Below, piece after piece: positions 1 to 9,275 of a stretch of 64,000 nucleotides of DNA (within the stretch, counting starts at the first letter, position 1; every line of letters starts with the position of its first letter). The notes under the pieces are model-generated. The model did not search any database, was not told where the DNA came from, and saw only the letters and a list, made by a program, of their open reading frames with translations. A program made the translations under genes and the position numbers. The DNA comes from Aureococcus anophagefferens (taxonomy: Eukaryota; Sar; Pelagophyceae; Pelagomonadales; Pelagomonadaceae): assembly GCF_000186865.1 (NCBI RefSeq), contig NW_008705570.1:1205203-1269202 (forward strand). Reading direction: 5' to 3'.

Positions 1-1
1 G

Positions 2-379
2 GAGTTCCACAGCGGGCTGACGTCCGTGGGCATCGCGATGTCCAAGGAGAAGGTCCAGGAGAACTTCGAGAAGCTCAAGGATCCCGACACGGGCCGCATC
101 GTCTTCGAGACGTTCCTGCCCTTCATGGAGGCCCACCTCACCGTGCGCGGCGCGAGCCAGAGCGACGTCCTCACGGCCTTCTCGGACCTGCTCCCCAAGG
201 CCGACGGCGACGCGCCCGCGGCGCCCGTCATCTCCATGGGCATGCTCGCGCGCTCCGTCCACGACCACGACCTCCTCGAGTACCTCACGGCGAACATGCC
301 CAAGGCCGAGCCGCCGAAGAACGGCGAGGGCCTCTACTACGACTGCACGGCCTTCGTCGCCGACCTCTTCAAGCAGTGA
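2..379 (+). CDS. C-terminal end of an alpha-actinin-like EF-hand protein (5' truncated)
   Basis: The reading frame is open from the window edge (codons from base 2) to TGA at 377-379, so only the last ~125 residues are seen. The pattern of a helix ending in LTAFSDLLPKA, then VISMGMLARSV, then LLEYLTANM and a final YYDCTAFVADLF matches the C-terminal calcium-insensitive EF-hand pair of alpha-actinin (there ITVDELRREL, then a final DYAAFSSALY). No loop with full Ca ligands is visible, as expected for that domain. If right, the missing upstream part should carry calponin-homology and spectrin repeats and the protein would crosslink actin. It could be another EF-hand protein; the assignment rests on pattern only. 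Confidence 0.55.
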   Translation, partial: EFHSGLTSVGIAMSKEKVQENFEKLKDPDTGRIVFETFLPFMEAHLTVRGASQSDVLTAFSDLLPKADGDAPAAPVISMGMLARSVHDHDLLEYLTANMPKAEPPKNGEGLYYDCTAFVADLFKQ

Positions 380-488
380 GCGCGGCGCGCGCGTCGGAGG
401 GGTAACTTTCCGTCACGGTGCCGCGCTCTCGCTCGATCGATCGAGCCTGGGACTGTGGCTGGACTGTCGAGTGTCGCACCCCGCGCCG

Positions 489-660
489 TCGAAAAAGCGG
501 CTCGACGAGCAGCGCGCCGTGGGACCGTCGCGCGCACAGCATATCAACGTCCGGCGCGCTGCGGCACCGTCGCGCGCACAGCTTCTCGACGAGCAGAGCG
601 CCGCGCGGTCAGTGTTGCGTGCATCGCTTGTCGACGAGCGGCGCGCGCGCGCACGGTCGC
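489..660 (+). repeat. Degenerate ~43-bp tandem repeat upstream of the F-box/histone gene
   Basis: The 312-bp spacer between 379 and 692 holds about three and a half imperfect copies of a unit with core ACCGTCGCGCGCACAGC followed by a TCGACGAGC-like block. Clear copies begin near 530 and 571, with weaker ones near 489 and 615. The repeats are open in several frames and inflate apparent upstream ORFs; they are most likely 5' leader or promoter sequence. No TATA-like motif is seen. Confidence 0.55.
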
Positions 661-691
661 CGCTCCCCGCGCGCGAGCCGCTGGCTCCGCA

Positions 692-1915
692 ATGTCAGCG
701 TTGCCATCGACCGTGCTACGCTCGCCTGATGTGTTGCTCGAAATCCTGCACTACGTCCGCGACGGCGCCGACTTCCTGCAATGCGAGCTCGTGTGCGTCG
801 CGTGGCGCAGAGCCGTCGGCGCGGAGGCGCTCTGGGAGCCGCGGCCCATCCACTATGGAGACTTCCTTCTAATACATGCTGCCGCGGGCAGGCGCAGCGT
901 CCTGGAAACCGCCGCTCTCCATGCGATAGGAGACCTCCAACGCAGCAAAGAATCAGCTTTTGACAGCGTCCTCGGCACCATCAAATTGCGAGGGCTCATC
1001 GAGTCCCTCTACAACCGCTGCTCCCATCATGATTGTCCGCGGCCTCGTTTCACCGACGGCGCCGTTTTGGCCCTGTGCGAGATCGTGGAAGTGTGGATGG
1101 CCAATATGTTGGAGGCCTCTCTGCGTCTTTCCATACACCGCGTGCGTACAATTGAAGGAAATGACGACCCAGAGCTTCCTGCAATGCCAGAGAACGGCGC
1201 CATCGTGGGCGCAGTCGACTTGACCTTACAACTGATACTGTACAAACATAACACTGGGCAGGAATCTGCCAACTCGACGCTCATAAACATTGATAATTGG
1301 CTTGATGGAGTTGAGCAGAGTGCTACTAGCCATGGGATGGATCTGACAGAACATGGCTCCTGCGGGCAGATGACTAAGGAACGTCGCCAGCGGATTCTCG
1401 ACCAGCTTGCCAGTGAATGCTCGAGTTCTGAGTGTACGCGCATCGTGCGGCGTATTGCGCGGCGAGCTGGTGTCGCCGGTATCACCGGAGCCACGATGGA
1501 TTCGGCCTTTTGCTATTGCCTCGGCGCCCTTGGCGCAATTCTCAAGAACGTGTATCACCTCCACGAACCCATCGTTTCTGCATCGGAATTGCCGCCGAGC
1601 GACGATGATGACTACTCGAGCGTAGATGAAACTTCGGACGATGAGGATTCTACGCCTCGCTATCTTCCAGGTCTGGAGCTTGAAAATTGGGTGCAACCAG
1701 AAATTCGCTATCCTCGAAGCTCAGCCGCGCCCCTCACAGTCAACTCCGCCACCGTCGCCTATGCCGCTGCCGCCCTCAAAATCGTCGACAGCTACTATCC
1801 ATCTCGACTTGACGATGACTCAGACTCGGAGGACTCGGGTAGCAGCTCGGACGAACAACCGGACGAGTCAGCTCAACGTCTTCTATCATCAGCTTCTCTT
1901 GCCTGGTTATTTTGA
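692..1915 (+). CDS. F-box protein with consecutive H3-like and H4-like histone-fold segments (407 aa)
   Basis: The ATG at 692 places an F-box at residues 8-50 (LPSTVLRSPDVLLEILHYV, then C.LVC.AWRRAV.....W), the motif that docks proteins on Skp1 of SCF ubiquitin ligases. Residues 98-154 resemble histone H3 through helix 2: F..GAVLALCEIVE followed by ASLRLSIHRVRTI, against AVMALQEACE and CAIHAKRVTI of H3. Residues 250-292 resemble H4: RRIARRAGVAGITG against RRLARRGGVKRISG; after an acidic insert (303-320) residues 347-364 resemble H4 helix 3. No basic histone tails are present, and the C-terminus is acidic/Ser-rich. The DNA is visibly more AT-rich than its neighbours (for example 1140-1420), which may indicate transfer. 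Function unknown; a substrate adaptor for chromatin is inference. Confidence 0.75.
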   Translation: MSALPSTVLRSPDVLLEILHYVRDGADFLQCELVCVAWRRAVGAEALWEPRPIHYGDFLLIHAAAGRRSVLETAALHAIGDLQRSKESAFDSVLGTIKLRGLIESLYNRCSHHDCPRPRFTDGAVLALCEIVEVWMANMLEASLRLSIHRVRTIEGNDDPELPAMPENGAIVGAVDLTLQLILYKHNTGQESANSTLINIDNWLDGVEQSATSHGMDLTEHGSCGQMTKERRQRILDQLASECSSSECTRIVRRIARRAGVAGITGATMDSAFCYCLGALGAILKNVYHLHEPIVSASELPPSDDDDYSSVDETSDDEDSTPRYLPGLELENWVQPEIRYPRSSAAPLTVNSATVAYAAAALKIVDSYYPSRLDDDSDSEDSGSSSDEQPDESAQRLLSSASLAWLF

Positions 1916-2092
1916 CGGCCTAGTACGCAGTAGTTTACTTAAGAGCATTTGAACTCGTGCATCAAGCATGCTTCAACAGCAGGACGTTTCCCTCAAAGAA
2001 AGGAGCAAAACCTCGGGGGCAGCGTCGTCTGGAGAGCTGCGCCGTCGGCGCTTCCGAGTTTCGACCAGACCCGTTCGAACGTACGGAGGACC

Positions 2093-3331
2093 ATGCCGGA
2101 CGAGGACATCTCGCTGGACTGGGAGTCGATCATCCTCAAGCTCGCCGTGCTTCTCTTCTCCTACGTGCTCGTCGTCGTCCTGACCATCGCGCCGCGCGCC
2201 GCCGGCGCCTCCGCAATAAAGCAATTTCCCACCGCTATGGCACACAGGTGGCTCATCATCCGCTGCCGCGCGCGCTACCGGGTCGTGCACCTCGAGTGGA
2301 ACTGCCGCGCGTGCCGCACGGCCCACGCGGCGAGCCACAGCGAGCGCCGCGTCTGCCGCCACTGCGGCAAGCGGCGCCACTTCGTCAACCACGCGCCCCT
2401 CGGCGTGCCCGCGGCCTGCGTGTTGATCGCGCTCTACGGCGCCCTCGCGGGCGTCTTCGGCGGCGTCATGCTGCGCTACGAGGGCGCGCTGAACAAGAAG
2501 CGGCTCGTGAAGCTCGGCGACGTCCAGCTCTCGACGAACTACCAGATGAGCGAGGCCTTCAACGTCCACACCATCGACATGCCCATGACCGTGAAGATCG
2601 AGTACGCCGAGCTTTATACCGATTTACCCGTGCACATCGACCCCATGCTCATCGTCGTCACGTACGTGCGGCGGAGCGAGTACTTCAAGCAGCAGATCGG
2701 CCGCGCGGAGGTGCCGGCGCTGAAGATGTACCCCGGGGACTCGCTGTCCGTGTCCATGACCATGCACGTCGAGATGGAGAGCGACACGCTCGCGTCGATG
2801 ATGCGCGAGATGGCGTCGACGGGCGCGACGCTGGAGATGGGCCCGTCCGTGCTCAACTACGAGATCCGCCCGGGCCGCATGGTGTCCTGGGTCCTGGGGA
2901 ACAGCGACCTCAAGGTCCAGACGACGGCCTACTGCGCCATCGTCTCCACGTTCCAGGACGTCGTCCTCGCAAACTGCTCGGACCAGGGCGAGACGGAGGA
3001 GCAGTTCTCCGAGTTCATGAACCCCTACTTCATCCTGCTCACCGTCGCCGGCTGCGGCGCCTGCGCCCTGGCGACGGCCTTCTTCGAGTGGCACATCCGC
3101 TCCGTGAACGCGGAGTCGGAGGCGCGCATCGCGGAGCACCGGAGCACGAAGCGCGCGAGCCTCGCGCCGGCCGCGGCGCTCAAGCAGCCCGCGGGCCTCC
3201 ACGCCGCGCCGCCGCCCCGGCCTCCACTCGCGCCAGCCGGGGAGATCTCCGTGCGGCGCTTCACGGAGTTCGCGGACCCGGCGCCGCCCGCGCCCGAGCA
3301 GGTCCAGGAGCCCTACTTCTCGCCCGCGTAA
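2093..3331 (+). CDS. Multi-pass membrane protein with a zinc-ribbon-like CxxC/CxxC (412 aa)
   Basis: I chose the ATG at 2093 because the following residues begin a compact acidic leader and then a hydrophobic segment (about 13-34). A cytosolic-looking loop carries C71-x2-C74 and C88-x2-C91 in a basic context, a likely zinc ribbon. A second membrane segment lies at about 104-126, then a beta-rich ~170-residue domain, and a third membrane segment near 305-328 followed by a Pro/Ala-rich tail. The architecture suggests an endomembrane protein whose soluble domain sits between two anchors. I do not recognise the family. Confidence 0.7.
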   Translation: MPDEDISLDWESIILKLAVLLFSYVLVVVLTIAPRAAGASAIKQFPTAMAHRWLIIRCRARYRVVHLEWNCRACRTAHAASHSERRVCRHCGKRRHFVNHAPLGVPAACVLIALYGALAGVFGGVMLRYEGALNKKRLVKLGDVQLSTNYQMSEAFNVHTIDMPMTVKIEYAELYTDLPVHIDPMLIVVTYVRRSEYFKQQIGRAEVPALKMYPGDSLSVSMTMHVEMESDTLASMMREMASTGATLEMGPSVLNYEIRPGRMVSWVLGNSDLKVQTTAYCAIVSTFQDVVLANCSDQGETEEQFSEFMNPYFILLTVAGCGACALATAFFEWHIRSVNAESEARIAEHRSTKRASLAPAAALKQPAGLHAAPPPRPPLAPAGEISVRRFTEFADPAPPAPEQVQEPYFSPA

Positions 3332-3335
3332 CGCG

Positions 3336-5474
3336 TTAGTCCCAGGACACGTCCGCGACGAGGGAGACGTGGTCGCTCGGGAAGGGCGCGGCGGGGAGGG
3401 CCGTGTGGGCCGCCCGCGTCGCCGCGAGGTCCGGCAGCGCCGCGACGTTCCGCGCCGCGAAGCGCCCGTCGCCCAGAATCCAGTCGAGCGTCGCGACGTA
3501 GCCGTCGGCGAGGTTCGTGTAGGGCTCGTCCTCCGGGTACGCCGAGTTCAGCGCGCCGAGCGCGCTGTCGACCCGGAGCCCGGCGCCCACGGGCGTCTCC
3601 GCCGGGTCGTCCTCCGCGGCGGCGACGAGCGCGCGCTGCGCCTCGTGGGCCTCGGCCTTGGCCGCCTCCGCGGCCTGATACAGGGCCTCGATGGCCGCCT
3701 CCGCCTGCGGGATCTCCTCGTCGAGGAGCGCGAGCTCGCCGTCGTCGCGGCGCAGGCCCGCGTCCGCGCGCAGCTGGAACAGCGCGACCAGGGGCGACGT
3801 CTTGTAGGTCTCGCCGCACTCGAGAGCCGCCCGCACGTCCTCGCCCTCGACGCCCTCGCGCAGCACCTTGCGCAGGCTCGCGGCGGCGCGCGTCCGCCGC
3901 TCCGCGGCCGCGTCGCTCGCTTGAGATTCGGCGAAGGCGTCGAGCGCCGCCGCGAACGGGGTCTCCGACGCGCGCGCCGCGACGCACGCGTCGACGTCGT
4001 CGACGGCGCCGGCGTCCGCGCCGCCGAAGGCCGCGATCGCGCGCGCGCGCGCCTTCCGCGACGACGCGTAGCCCCACGAGAACGTGTCGCCGATGATCCA
4101 GTCCAGGTGGTCCGCGGGGACGGTGCCGTCCAGCAACAAACGCAGCGCGCCGTCGTGGGCCTCCGCGTTCAGGTCGCCGCAGAGCACGACGTCGCCGCCG
4201 TGCCGCTCCTTCAGCTCCTTCGCCGCGCGCAACACGCTCGCCAAGAGCACGACGCGCACGTGCGTCGCGCGGCCCGCGAAGAAGAGGTGCGTGTTCGCGA
4301 CGATGAGACGCCTGCCGTCGGCGTTGTTCTCGAGCACCGCGAGCTGGGCCACGCTCCCGATCTTCGCGAGCGCCTCCGCGAGGCGCGGCTTCGCGTCGAC
4401 GAGGCGCGCGACGGGCGCCGCGAGGACCGCCTCCGGGTAGGCCGCGTCGTCGCGGCCGCGGCTCAGGGCGACCTCGCGCCGGTCGACCTCGCGCCAGTCG
4501 GCCGTCTTCCAGAGGAGCGCGGAGCCCTCGAAGGACTTGCCCGACTTCACCGTCAGGAAGCCGTCGTAGACCCCCGCCGTCCGCGGCCTCCAGAGCCGCT
4601 CGAACCACTTGGCGTCGACCTCCTGCAGCGCGACGACGTCCGGCGCAAAGTCCAACACCTCGTCGACGGCGAGCGGCACGCGGTACTCGGCCAACGTCTT
4701 CTCCGGCGGGCAGTGCGTGTGGATGCCCGCGTCCCACGTGTGGCGGTACGCGTCGGCGAGCACGTTGTAGGTCAACACGCGCACGCACTCCTTCGGCTTC
4801 GGGCCGAGCTGGCGGACGCGGCGGTCGTGCTCGGGCCGCGGGACCCGCGCGGCGACGGCGCCGACGGCGAGTGTCATAGGTTCGTCGCTTCCCGGCGCGC
4901 GCGCCTCGACGGTGACCGGTTGTCCCACGTGCGCGTCCGTCGGCACGTAGGCGGCGGCCTCGGAGGCGACGTCGTCGCCGACGCGCCAGCGCCAGGCGAC
5001 GTCCGCCGGCGCGCAGTGCTTGACCGCGACGGTCGCGCGCAGCTCCCGGCCGACCGTCGGCGCCGCGTAGCAGTCCAGGGACGCGACGGACGGCGGGTTG
5101 AGCACGACGGCGAGCTTCTCGTCGCCGAGCTCGAGGAAGGCGGCTCGCTGGAAGGCCGCGAGGAGCTCCGTGGCGCCGTCGAGTGCCGCGCCGGACGCGT
5201 CGAAGAGCCGCGGGGGCGGCGGCGGCGGCGCGGCCGGCGCGCCCTTTTTCTTCTTGGGCGGCTTCGGCCCGAGGCGCGCGAGGCACTTTTCCAAGGCCTC
5301 GCCGCGCTTGCGCTGCAGCGTGCGCTGGCCCACGCTGACGAGCACGCTCTCGCCCTCGCACTCGACGACGACGCGCGCGGCCGCCATGTGCGCGAGGCGC
5401 CGCTGCGCCGCGAGGCTGCTCCGCTGCAGCGCCGCCGCGGTCCAAAGGCCTGTGCAGGCGACGATCAGACGCAT
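3336..5474 (-). CDS. PDE12: PDE12-like 2',5'-phosphodiesterase / CCR4-type EEP nuclease (712 aa)
   Basis: The C-terminal ~450 residues are an exonuclease-endonuclease-phosphatase domain: VRVLTYNVLADAYR at the start, DVVALQEVDAKWFERLW with the metal-binding Glu, GSALLWK, VVLCGDLNAEAHDGAL with the catalytic D-x-N, and a terminal PSDHVSLVADV carrying the conserved Asp-His. An N-terminal domain with a VSVGQRTLQRKRGEALEKCLARL stretch precedes it, as in PDE12, which degrades 2-5A and trims poly(A) on mitochondrial RNAs. The first residues (MRLIVACTGLWTAAALQRSS) are basic/hydrophobic and could target mitochondrion or plastid; an internal Met at residue 30 is an alternative start. An Ala/Glu-rich insert near residues 540-620 is larger than usual. 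The gene is convergent with the membrane protein ending at 3331. Confidence 0.8.
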   Translation of the reverse strand: MRLIVACTGLWTAAALQRSSLAAQRRLAHMAAARVVVECEGESVLVSVGQRTLQRKRGEALEKCLARLGPKPPKKKKGAPAAPPPPPPRLFDASGAALDGATELLAAFQRAAFLELGDEKLAVVLNPPSVASLDCYAAPTVGRELRATVAVKHCAPADVAWRWRVGDDVASEAAAYVPTDAHVGQPVTVEARAPGSDEPMTLAVGAVAARVPRPEHDRRVRQLGPKPKECVRVLTYNVLADAYRHTWDAGIHTHCPPEKTLAEYRVPLAVDEVLDFAPDVVALQEVDAKWFERLWRPRTAGVYDGFLTVKSGKSFEGSALLWKTADWREVDRREVALSRGRDDAAYPEAVLAAPVARLVDAKPRLAEALAKIGSVAQLAVLENNADGRRLIVANTHLFFAGRATHVRVVLLASVLRAAKELKERHGGDVVLCGDLNAEAHDGALRLLLDGTVPADHLDWIIGDTFSWGYASSRKARARAIAAFGGADAGAVDDVDACVAARASETPFAAALDAFAESQASDAAAERRTRAAASLRKVLREGVEGEDVRAALECGETYKTSPLVALFQLRADAGLRRDDGELALLDEEIPQAEAAIEALYQAAEAAKAEAHEAQRALVAAAEDDPAETPVGAGLRVDSALGALNSAYPEDEPYTNLADGYVATLDWILGDGRFAARNVAALPDLAATRAAHTALPAAPFPSDHVSLVADVSWD

Positions 5475-6566
5475 TCACAGAGGGCTCAGCACTGCGTCAC
5501 CATCATGAGCCCGCGGGCAAGAGCTGCAACGTCATCAACAAACGTCAACAAGATAACGCCGAAGCTTATGGGGCGGTCCTCCGGGGTGCGCGGAGGTGGT
5601 TTCGCGCAGCGGCCGGTGGTGGGGCCCGCCGCGTCGGCTCCGGTGGGCGCCCGGGGCGGAGCACCCCGCTGCGCGCGTCGATTGGGCAGCGGGGCGCCGA
5701 GCGCGAGGACTTGCAGGGCTTGGCCATCGGCGCGACGTCGCCCATGGGCCCGGGGGGCTGCCGCGCGCGCTCGCTTCGTTCGGATGCCTTCGACGTGAGT
5801 CTCGGAGGGAGCTGGTGGGGTCGGCGCCCTCGGTGGCTTCGGTGTGCGGGCTTCGATGTGCCCGTGTCCATTCGTTTCTCTGCATTCTGCAGCGTCTCCT
5901 CGTAGCGTGGCGCTCTGTGCGGTTCCGTCGGCGTCGGCGTCTTTGCTCTCTTCGGTCCCGCTGACTACGGGTGTCCTCTTCGGCGGTGCCCTCAGCTAGC
6001 CACTTGTGGTCCTGAGGTTGAATCGGCCTAGTCGAGCCGGACGTCCTGCCCGTCGGGTGCGGGTGCCTTCGTTCTCAACCTCCCCCGGTCCACGGAGAGT
6101 CCGTTGAGTGTCGTCTGAATGAGGCGACTCAGGATGCTACTGCCTTGCGCCAATCCCGGCGTGCTCTCGGCGTGGCGGTCGGTGCCAGGCTTGGCGCGAG
6201 TGTACCGCCGCCACACCTCCGATCCGAGTGCACGCGCGATCTTTGGGTCGGAGGAAGGGGCCGGTGTGGGAACGCCAACCCCCCGGCTACGCCTCCGTCT
6301 GAGCCTCCGGGCGGGGTCTTCGGGTGCGCACCCCCTTCAATAACTTGGTCAACGTCGCGCGCGGCGCTTCACCATCGGTTTTTGACGCCTCTCCGAAGTC
6401 GCGCTCTGCCGTCGAGGTGGCCGTCGTCAGCGCGCCTGCAGAGCGCTCGCGCCGCAATCGGTTCGCGCAGCGCATCGATCGCGGCGCATCGCATTCCGCA
6501 GCTGCCAGCACCAAAGTCGTGCATTCGGCAGCGCATCGCTGCCAGTGTCCCAGCTGCCAGCACCAA
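5475..6566. other. 1.1-kb spacer with no gene recognised
   Basis: This stretch has less extreme GC than the surrounding genes and several short ORFs on both strands (for example 5596-5964 plus and 6028-6216 minus), none with a recognisable protein pattern. CGCATCG and GCCAGCACC words recur at 6470-6560. I see no tRNA, no terminal inverted repeats and no transposase or reverse-transcriptase motif. Confidence 0.5.
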
Positions 6567-6905
6567 ATGGGCCAGCAGCAATCGTCCGAGAAAGCATTGG
6601 ATGACGACGCCTTCTGGCGGCGACAGACCGCAGTGTTCAATAAGTTCGACGCGCTCGTCGACAACTGCGAACTCGAAGTAAAAAACCTGACCGAGTCGAT
6701 GAACAGCCAGAGCGGCGTCGACGGCGCGGTCGCCGCGCTCAAGCGCTGCCAGCAGCGACGCGAAGCGCGGCTCGCGGTCGTCCGCGGCGCGTGCCACGAC
6801 GAATACTTCCGCTACGAGGCCGTCGCGGCCGACGGCAGGGGCGACGCGCGCGTGCTCGACGCCATCGAGGCGCTCCACCGCTGCGCCGTCTCCGCGCTGA
6901 GATAA
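6567..6905 (+). CDS. Small helical protein with an N-myristoylation motif (112 aa)
   Basis: The ATG at 6567 gives MGQQQSSEK, a textbook myristoylation start (Gly2, Ser6). The rest is predicted almost entirely helical, with a run of charged residues (LVDNCELEVKNLTESM, then ALKRCQQRREARLAVV) and few aromatic residues, ending CAVSALR. It ends two bases before the stop of the convergent WW-domain gene at 6908, so the two 3' ends abut or overlap as transcripts. A membrane-tethered adaptor is a reasonable inference; no family was recognised. Confidence 0.6.
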   Translation: MGQQQSSEKALDDDAFWRRQTAVFNKFDALVDNCELEVKNLTESMNSQSGVDGAVAALKRCQQRREARLAVVRGACHDEYFRYEAVAADGRGDARVLDAIEALHRCAVSALR

Positions 6906-6907
6906 TC

Positions 6908-9163
6908 TTACGCCATCGCCTTCTCAGGCGGCCAGACCCAGGACGTCGCGAGCGTCTCCGTGTGGTAGTAGTAGGTGTTGCCCGAGGCCGGATCGACCTG
7001 CGCGGCCCACTTGGAGAAGTCCTGCTCCGCGGCGGCGGCGACGGGCGCCGCGGCGGCGACGACAGGCGCCGCAGCGGCGACGACGGGCGCCGCCATGGCC
7101 GCCGCCTGGTGCTCGGCCTCGGCCACGAGCGCGTCGACGGCCGCGGCCGCCGCGGCCTCGGCCGCGAAGGCCTCGTCCTCGGCCGCGAGCGCGGCCTCGG
7201 CCGCGGACTCGTCATCGCTCGTCATGGCGTCCACGACCGCGGCCTTTTTGGACGCGGCCTCCGCGAGCCCGGCCTTGAAGCCCTGCTTCGCCTCGCGGAG
7301 CTGCTCCTCGGAGATACCCGCCGCGGCGGCCCGGGCGACCTCCGCGGCCTTGACCTCCGCGGCGGCGACCGCGGCGGCCGCGTCGGCCTCGGCGCTGGCC
7401 TCGGCGTCCGCCGCGGCCTCGGCGAGCGCCGCGGCCTTGGCCGCGGCCTTGATCTTCTCCATCGCGGCCGCGCGCGCCTCCGCGGCGTCGGCCTCCGAGT
7501 CGGCCGCTGGCGCGGGCGCGGCGGCCTTCGCCTCCGCAGCGGCCTTCGCATCGGCGGCGGCCTTCGCAGCCTCCGCGGCGGCCTTCGCGTCGGCGGCGGC
7601 CTTCGCATCGGCAGCCGCCTTCGCCTCCGCGGCCGCCTTCGCTTCCGCGGCCGCCTTCGCCTCAGCGGCGGCCTTCGCGTCGGCGGCCGCCTTCGCCTCC
7701 GCGGCCGCCTTCGCCTCCGCGGCCGCCTTTGCCTCGGCGGCCGCCTTCGCGTCGATCTTCGCATCGGCGGGGGCGTTTGGATAGGCGGCCGCCTTCGCCT
7801 CCGCGGCGGCCGCGTCGACGGCGGGCGCGGCGCCGCCGCGCTTGGACTCGAGCGCGTCCATCGTCGGCCGCGACGCGCGGTCCACCCTCGCCTGCGCCGC
7901 GTCCATCAAGCTCAGCTGCCCCGCGCCCAGGGGCCGGTCCTCCTCGGGGTACTTCGTCCGCGCGGCGCGGAGCTCCTTGGCGATGTCGCGCTTGAGCTCC
8001 TCGCGCGCGTCGGCCGCCGCTAATACACGAAGCTCCCGGAGCCGCACGCCCATCTTCGCGGGCGACACGAGCTCGCCGCCGCGGATCATGTAGGGCGACT
8101 CGTCGCGGTAGTCCCAGAGCGCCTCGAAGACGACGTCGGCGTCCGCGCCCGCGTCTTTTGAGCGCGCCTCGCGCATGCCGGGAGGCGGCTTCGACGCGCG
8201 CTTCTCCAGCGCGGAGCGCACGTCGCCCGCCGTCAGCCGCGGCACCCACTCGTCGCAGAACTCGTCGAGGAACTGGAGCGCCGCCGCGCGCGCCGCCGTT
8301 GCTTTCGCCTCTTCATCACCATCAACAAAGCCCGCCTCGCGCTTTGCGCGGCGGGCCTCGCGCCGCTCCGTGATCCGCGCGTCGACCTCGTCCTCGTAGG
8401 CGTCCGCGGCGGCCTCGCGCCGCAGGTAGCCGCACTCGAAGGCCGTCTCCGGCGTGAGAGCCGTCACTTCGTCGTACAGCGCCGCGAGCGCCCGGAGCGT
8501 CGTCAGGCGGTCCATCGCGCGACGGTCGTAGGCGTAGAGCGGCATCTGGTCGTCGCGCGTGTAGGCCGTCTCGCCGCCCTCGGCGAGCAGCGCGTCGCGC
8601 GACATCTGCGGCGTCGGGAGCGCGCCGACGGCCGCTCGGTCGCTGGCGACGCGCTGCGCGTCGCCCTTCTCGAGGAGGTCGAGGTGAAACGACCACGTCT
8701 TCACGAGCGCCTCGGCCGTGTCGAGCACGCGCGCGAGGATGGCCCGCGTGTGGATGGGCTCGTCGTAGAACATGGACTTTTGCACGCGGTTCCGCAGGAA
8801 GGGGTTCGCCTGCTCCCGCGAGCTCAGGCGCTGCGGCGGCGGCGCGAGCTCCACTTCGACGATGCCGTCGGGCTCCTCGCCGAGCGCCGCCAGGTAGGCC
8901 GTGTAGGGCGTCGTCCGCAGCATGCCGAAGGCCGCCGTGTACGTGCCCGGGAAGCCACTCGCGCCCACGTGGCGCCCGACGCTGTCGAGGTGCTCGTGGC
9001 CCTCGAACTTGGCCATCCAGCCGACCTGCGGCTCGTTGCGCAGGCCCGCGCTGTAGTGCAACTGGGTCTGGATCGCCCGCTGGAGCACGAAGTCGCCGAG
9101 GTTCACCGCCGGCGGAGCCAGGGCGCTCGCCGAGGCGACAAGAAGCATGATGGTTGCAGCCAT
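6908..9163 (-). CDS. WW-domain protein with plastid-type leader and hexapeptide AKAAAE/D repeats
   Basis: I prefer the ATG at 9163, which gives a hydrophobic signal peptide (MAATIMLLVASASALAPP); the ASA-LAP junction resembles the ASAFAP cleavage motif of stramenopile plastid proteins. The next ~430 residues form a charged alpha-helical domain I cannot assign. Then comes a long run of EAKAAA/DAKAAA hexapeptides (roughly 7520-7790 in DNA), an extended helix reminiscent of TolA, and further Ala/Glu-rich helix. The C-terminus is a WW domain: W at the start of WAAQVDPASG, NTYYYHTETLATSW and PP before EKAMA. WW domains bind proline motifs, unusual for a plastid-lumen or secreted protein, so location is uncertain. 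Confidence 0.65.
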   Translation of the reverse strand: MAATIMLLVASASALAPPAVNLGDFVLQRAIQTQLHYSAGLRNEPQVGWMAKFEGHEHLDSVGRHVGASGFPGTYTAAFGMLRTTPYTAYLAALGEEPDGIVEVELAPPPQRLSSREQANPFLRNRVQKSMFYDEPIHTRAILARVLDTAEALVKTWSFHLDLLEKGDAQRVASDRAAVGALPTPQMSRDALLAEGGETAYTRDDQMPLYAYDRRAMDRLTTLRALAALYDEVTALTPETAFECGYLRREAAADAYEDEVDARITERREARRAKREAGFVDGDEEAKATAARAAALQFLDEFCDEWVPRLTAGDVRSALEKRASKPPPGMREARSKDAGADADVVFEALWDYRDESPYMIRGGELVSPAKMGVRLRELRVLAAADAREELKRDIAKELRAARTKYPEEDRPLGAGQLSLMDAAQARVDRASRPTMDALESKRGGAAPAVDAAAAEAKAAAYPNAPADAKIDAKAAAEAKAAAEAKAAAEAKAAADAKAAAEAKAAAEAKAAAEAKAAADAKAAADAKAAAEAAKAAADAKAAAEAKAAAPAPAADSEADAAEARAAAMEKIKAAAKAAALAEAAADAEASAEADAAAAVAAAEVKAAEVARAAAAGISEEQLREAKQGFKAGLAEAASKKAAVVDAMTSDDESAAEAALAAEDEAFAAEAAAAAAVDALVAEAEHQAAAMAAPVVAAAAPVVAAAAPVAAAAEQDFSKWAAQVDPASGNTYYYHTETLATSWVWPPEKAMA

Positions 9164-9275
9164 CGCGATCGTACGACAGAGCAAGCAAGGTCGTGCAAGC
9201 TTCGTCAAACGTCGGCCTTGCGCAAAAAACGGCCTCCCGAGCCGCGATTCGACCTCGGACGTCTTACCGCGCCCC

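Noticed and set aside
3369..5798. 809-codon ORF on plus opposite the PDE12-like gene
   Set aside because: Arg/Ala/Val-rich shadow produced by GC-rich codon use; the minus frame carries all EEP motifs.
5475..6566. Possible retroelement remnant because of different base composition
   Set aside because: No protein motif, terminal repeat or target duplication could be found.
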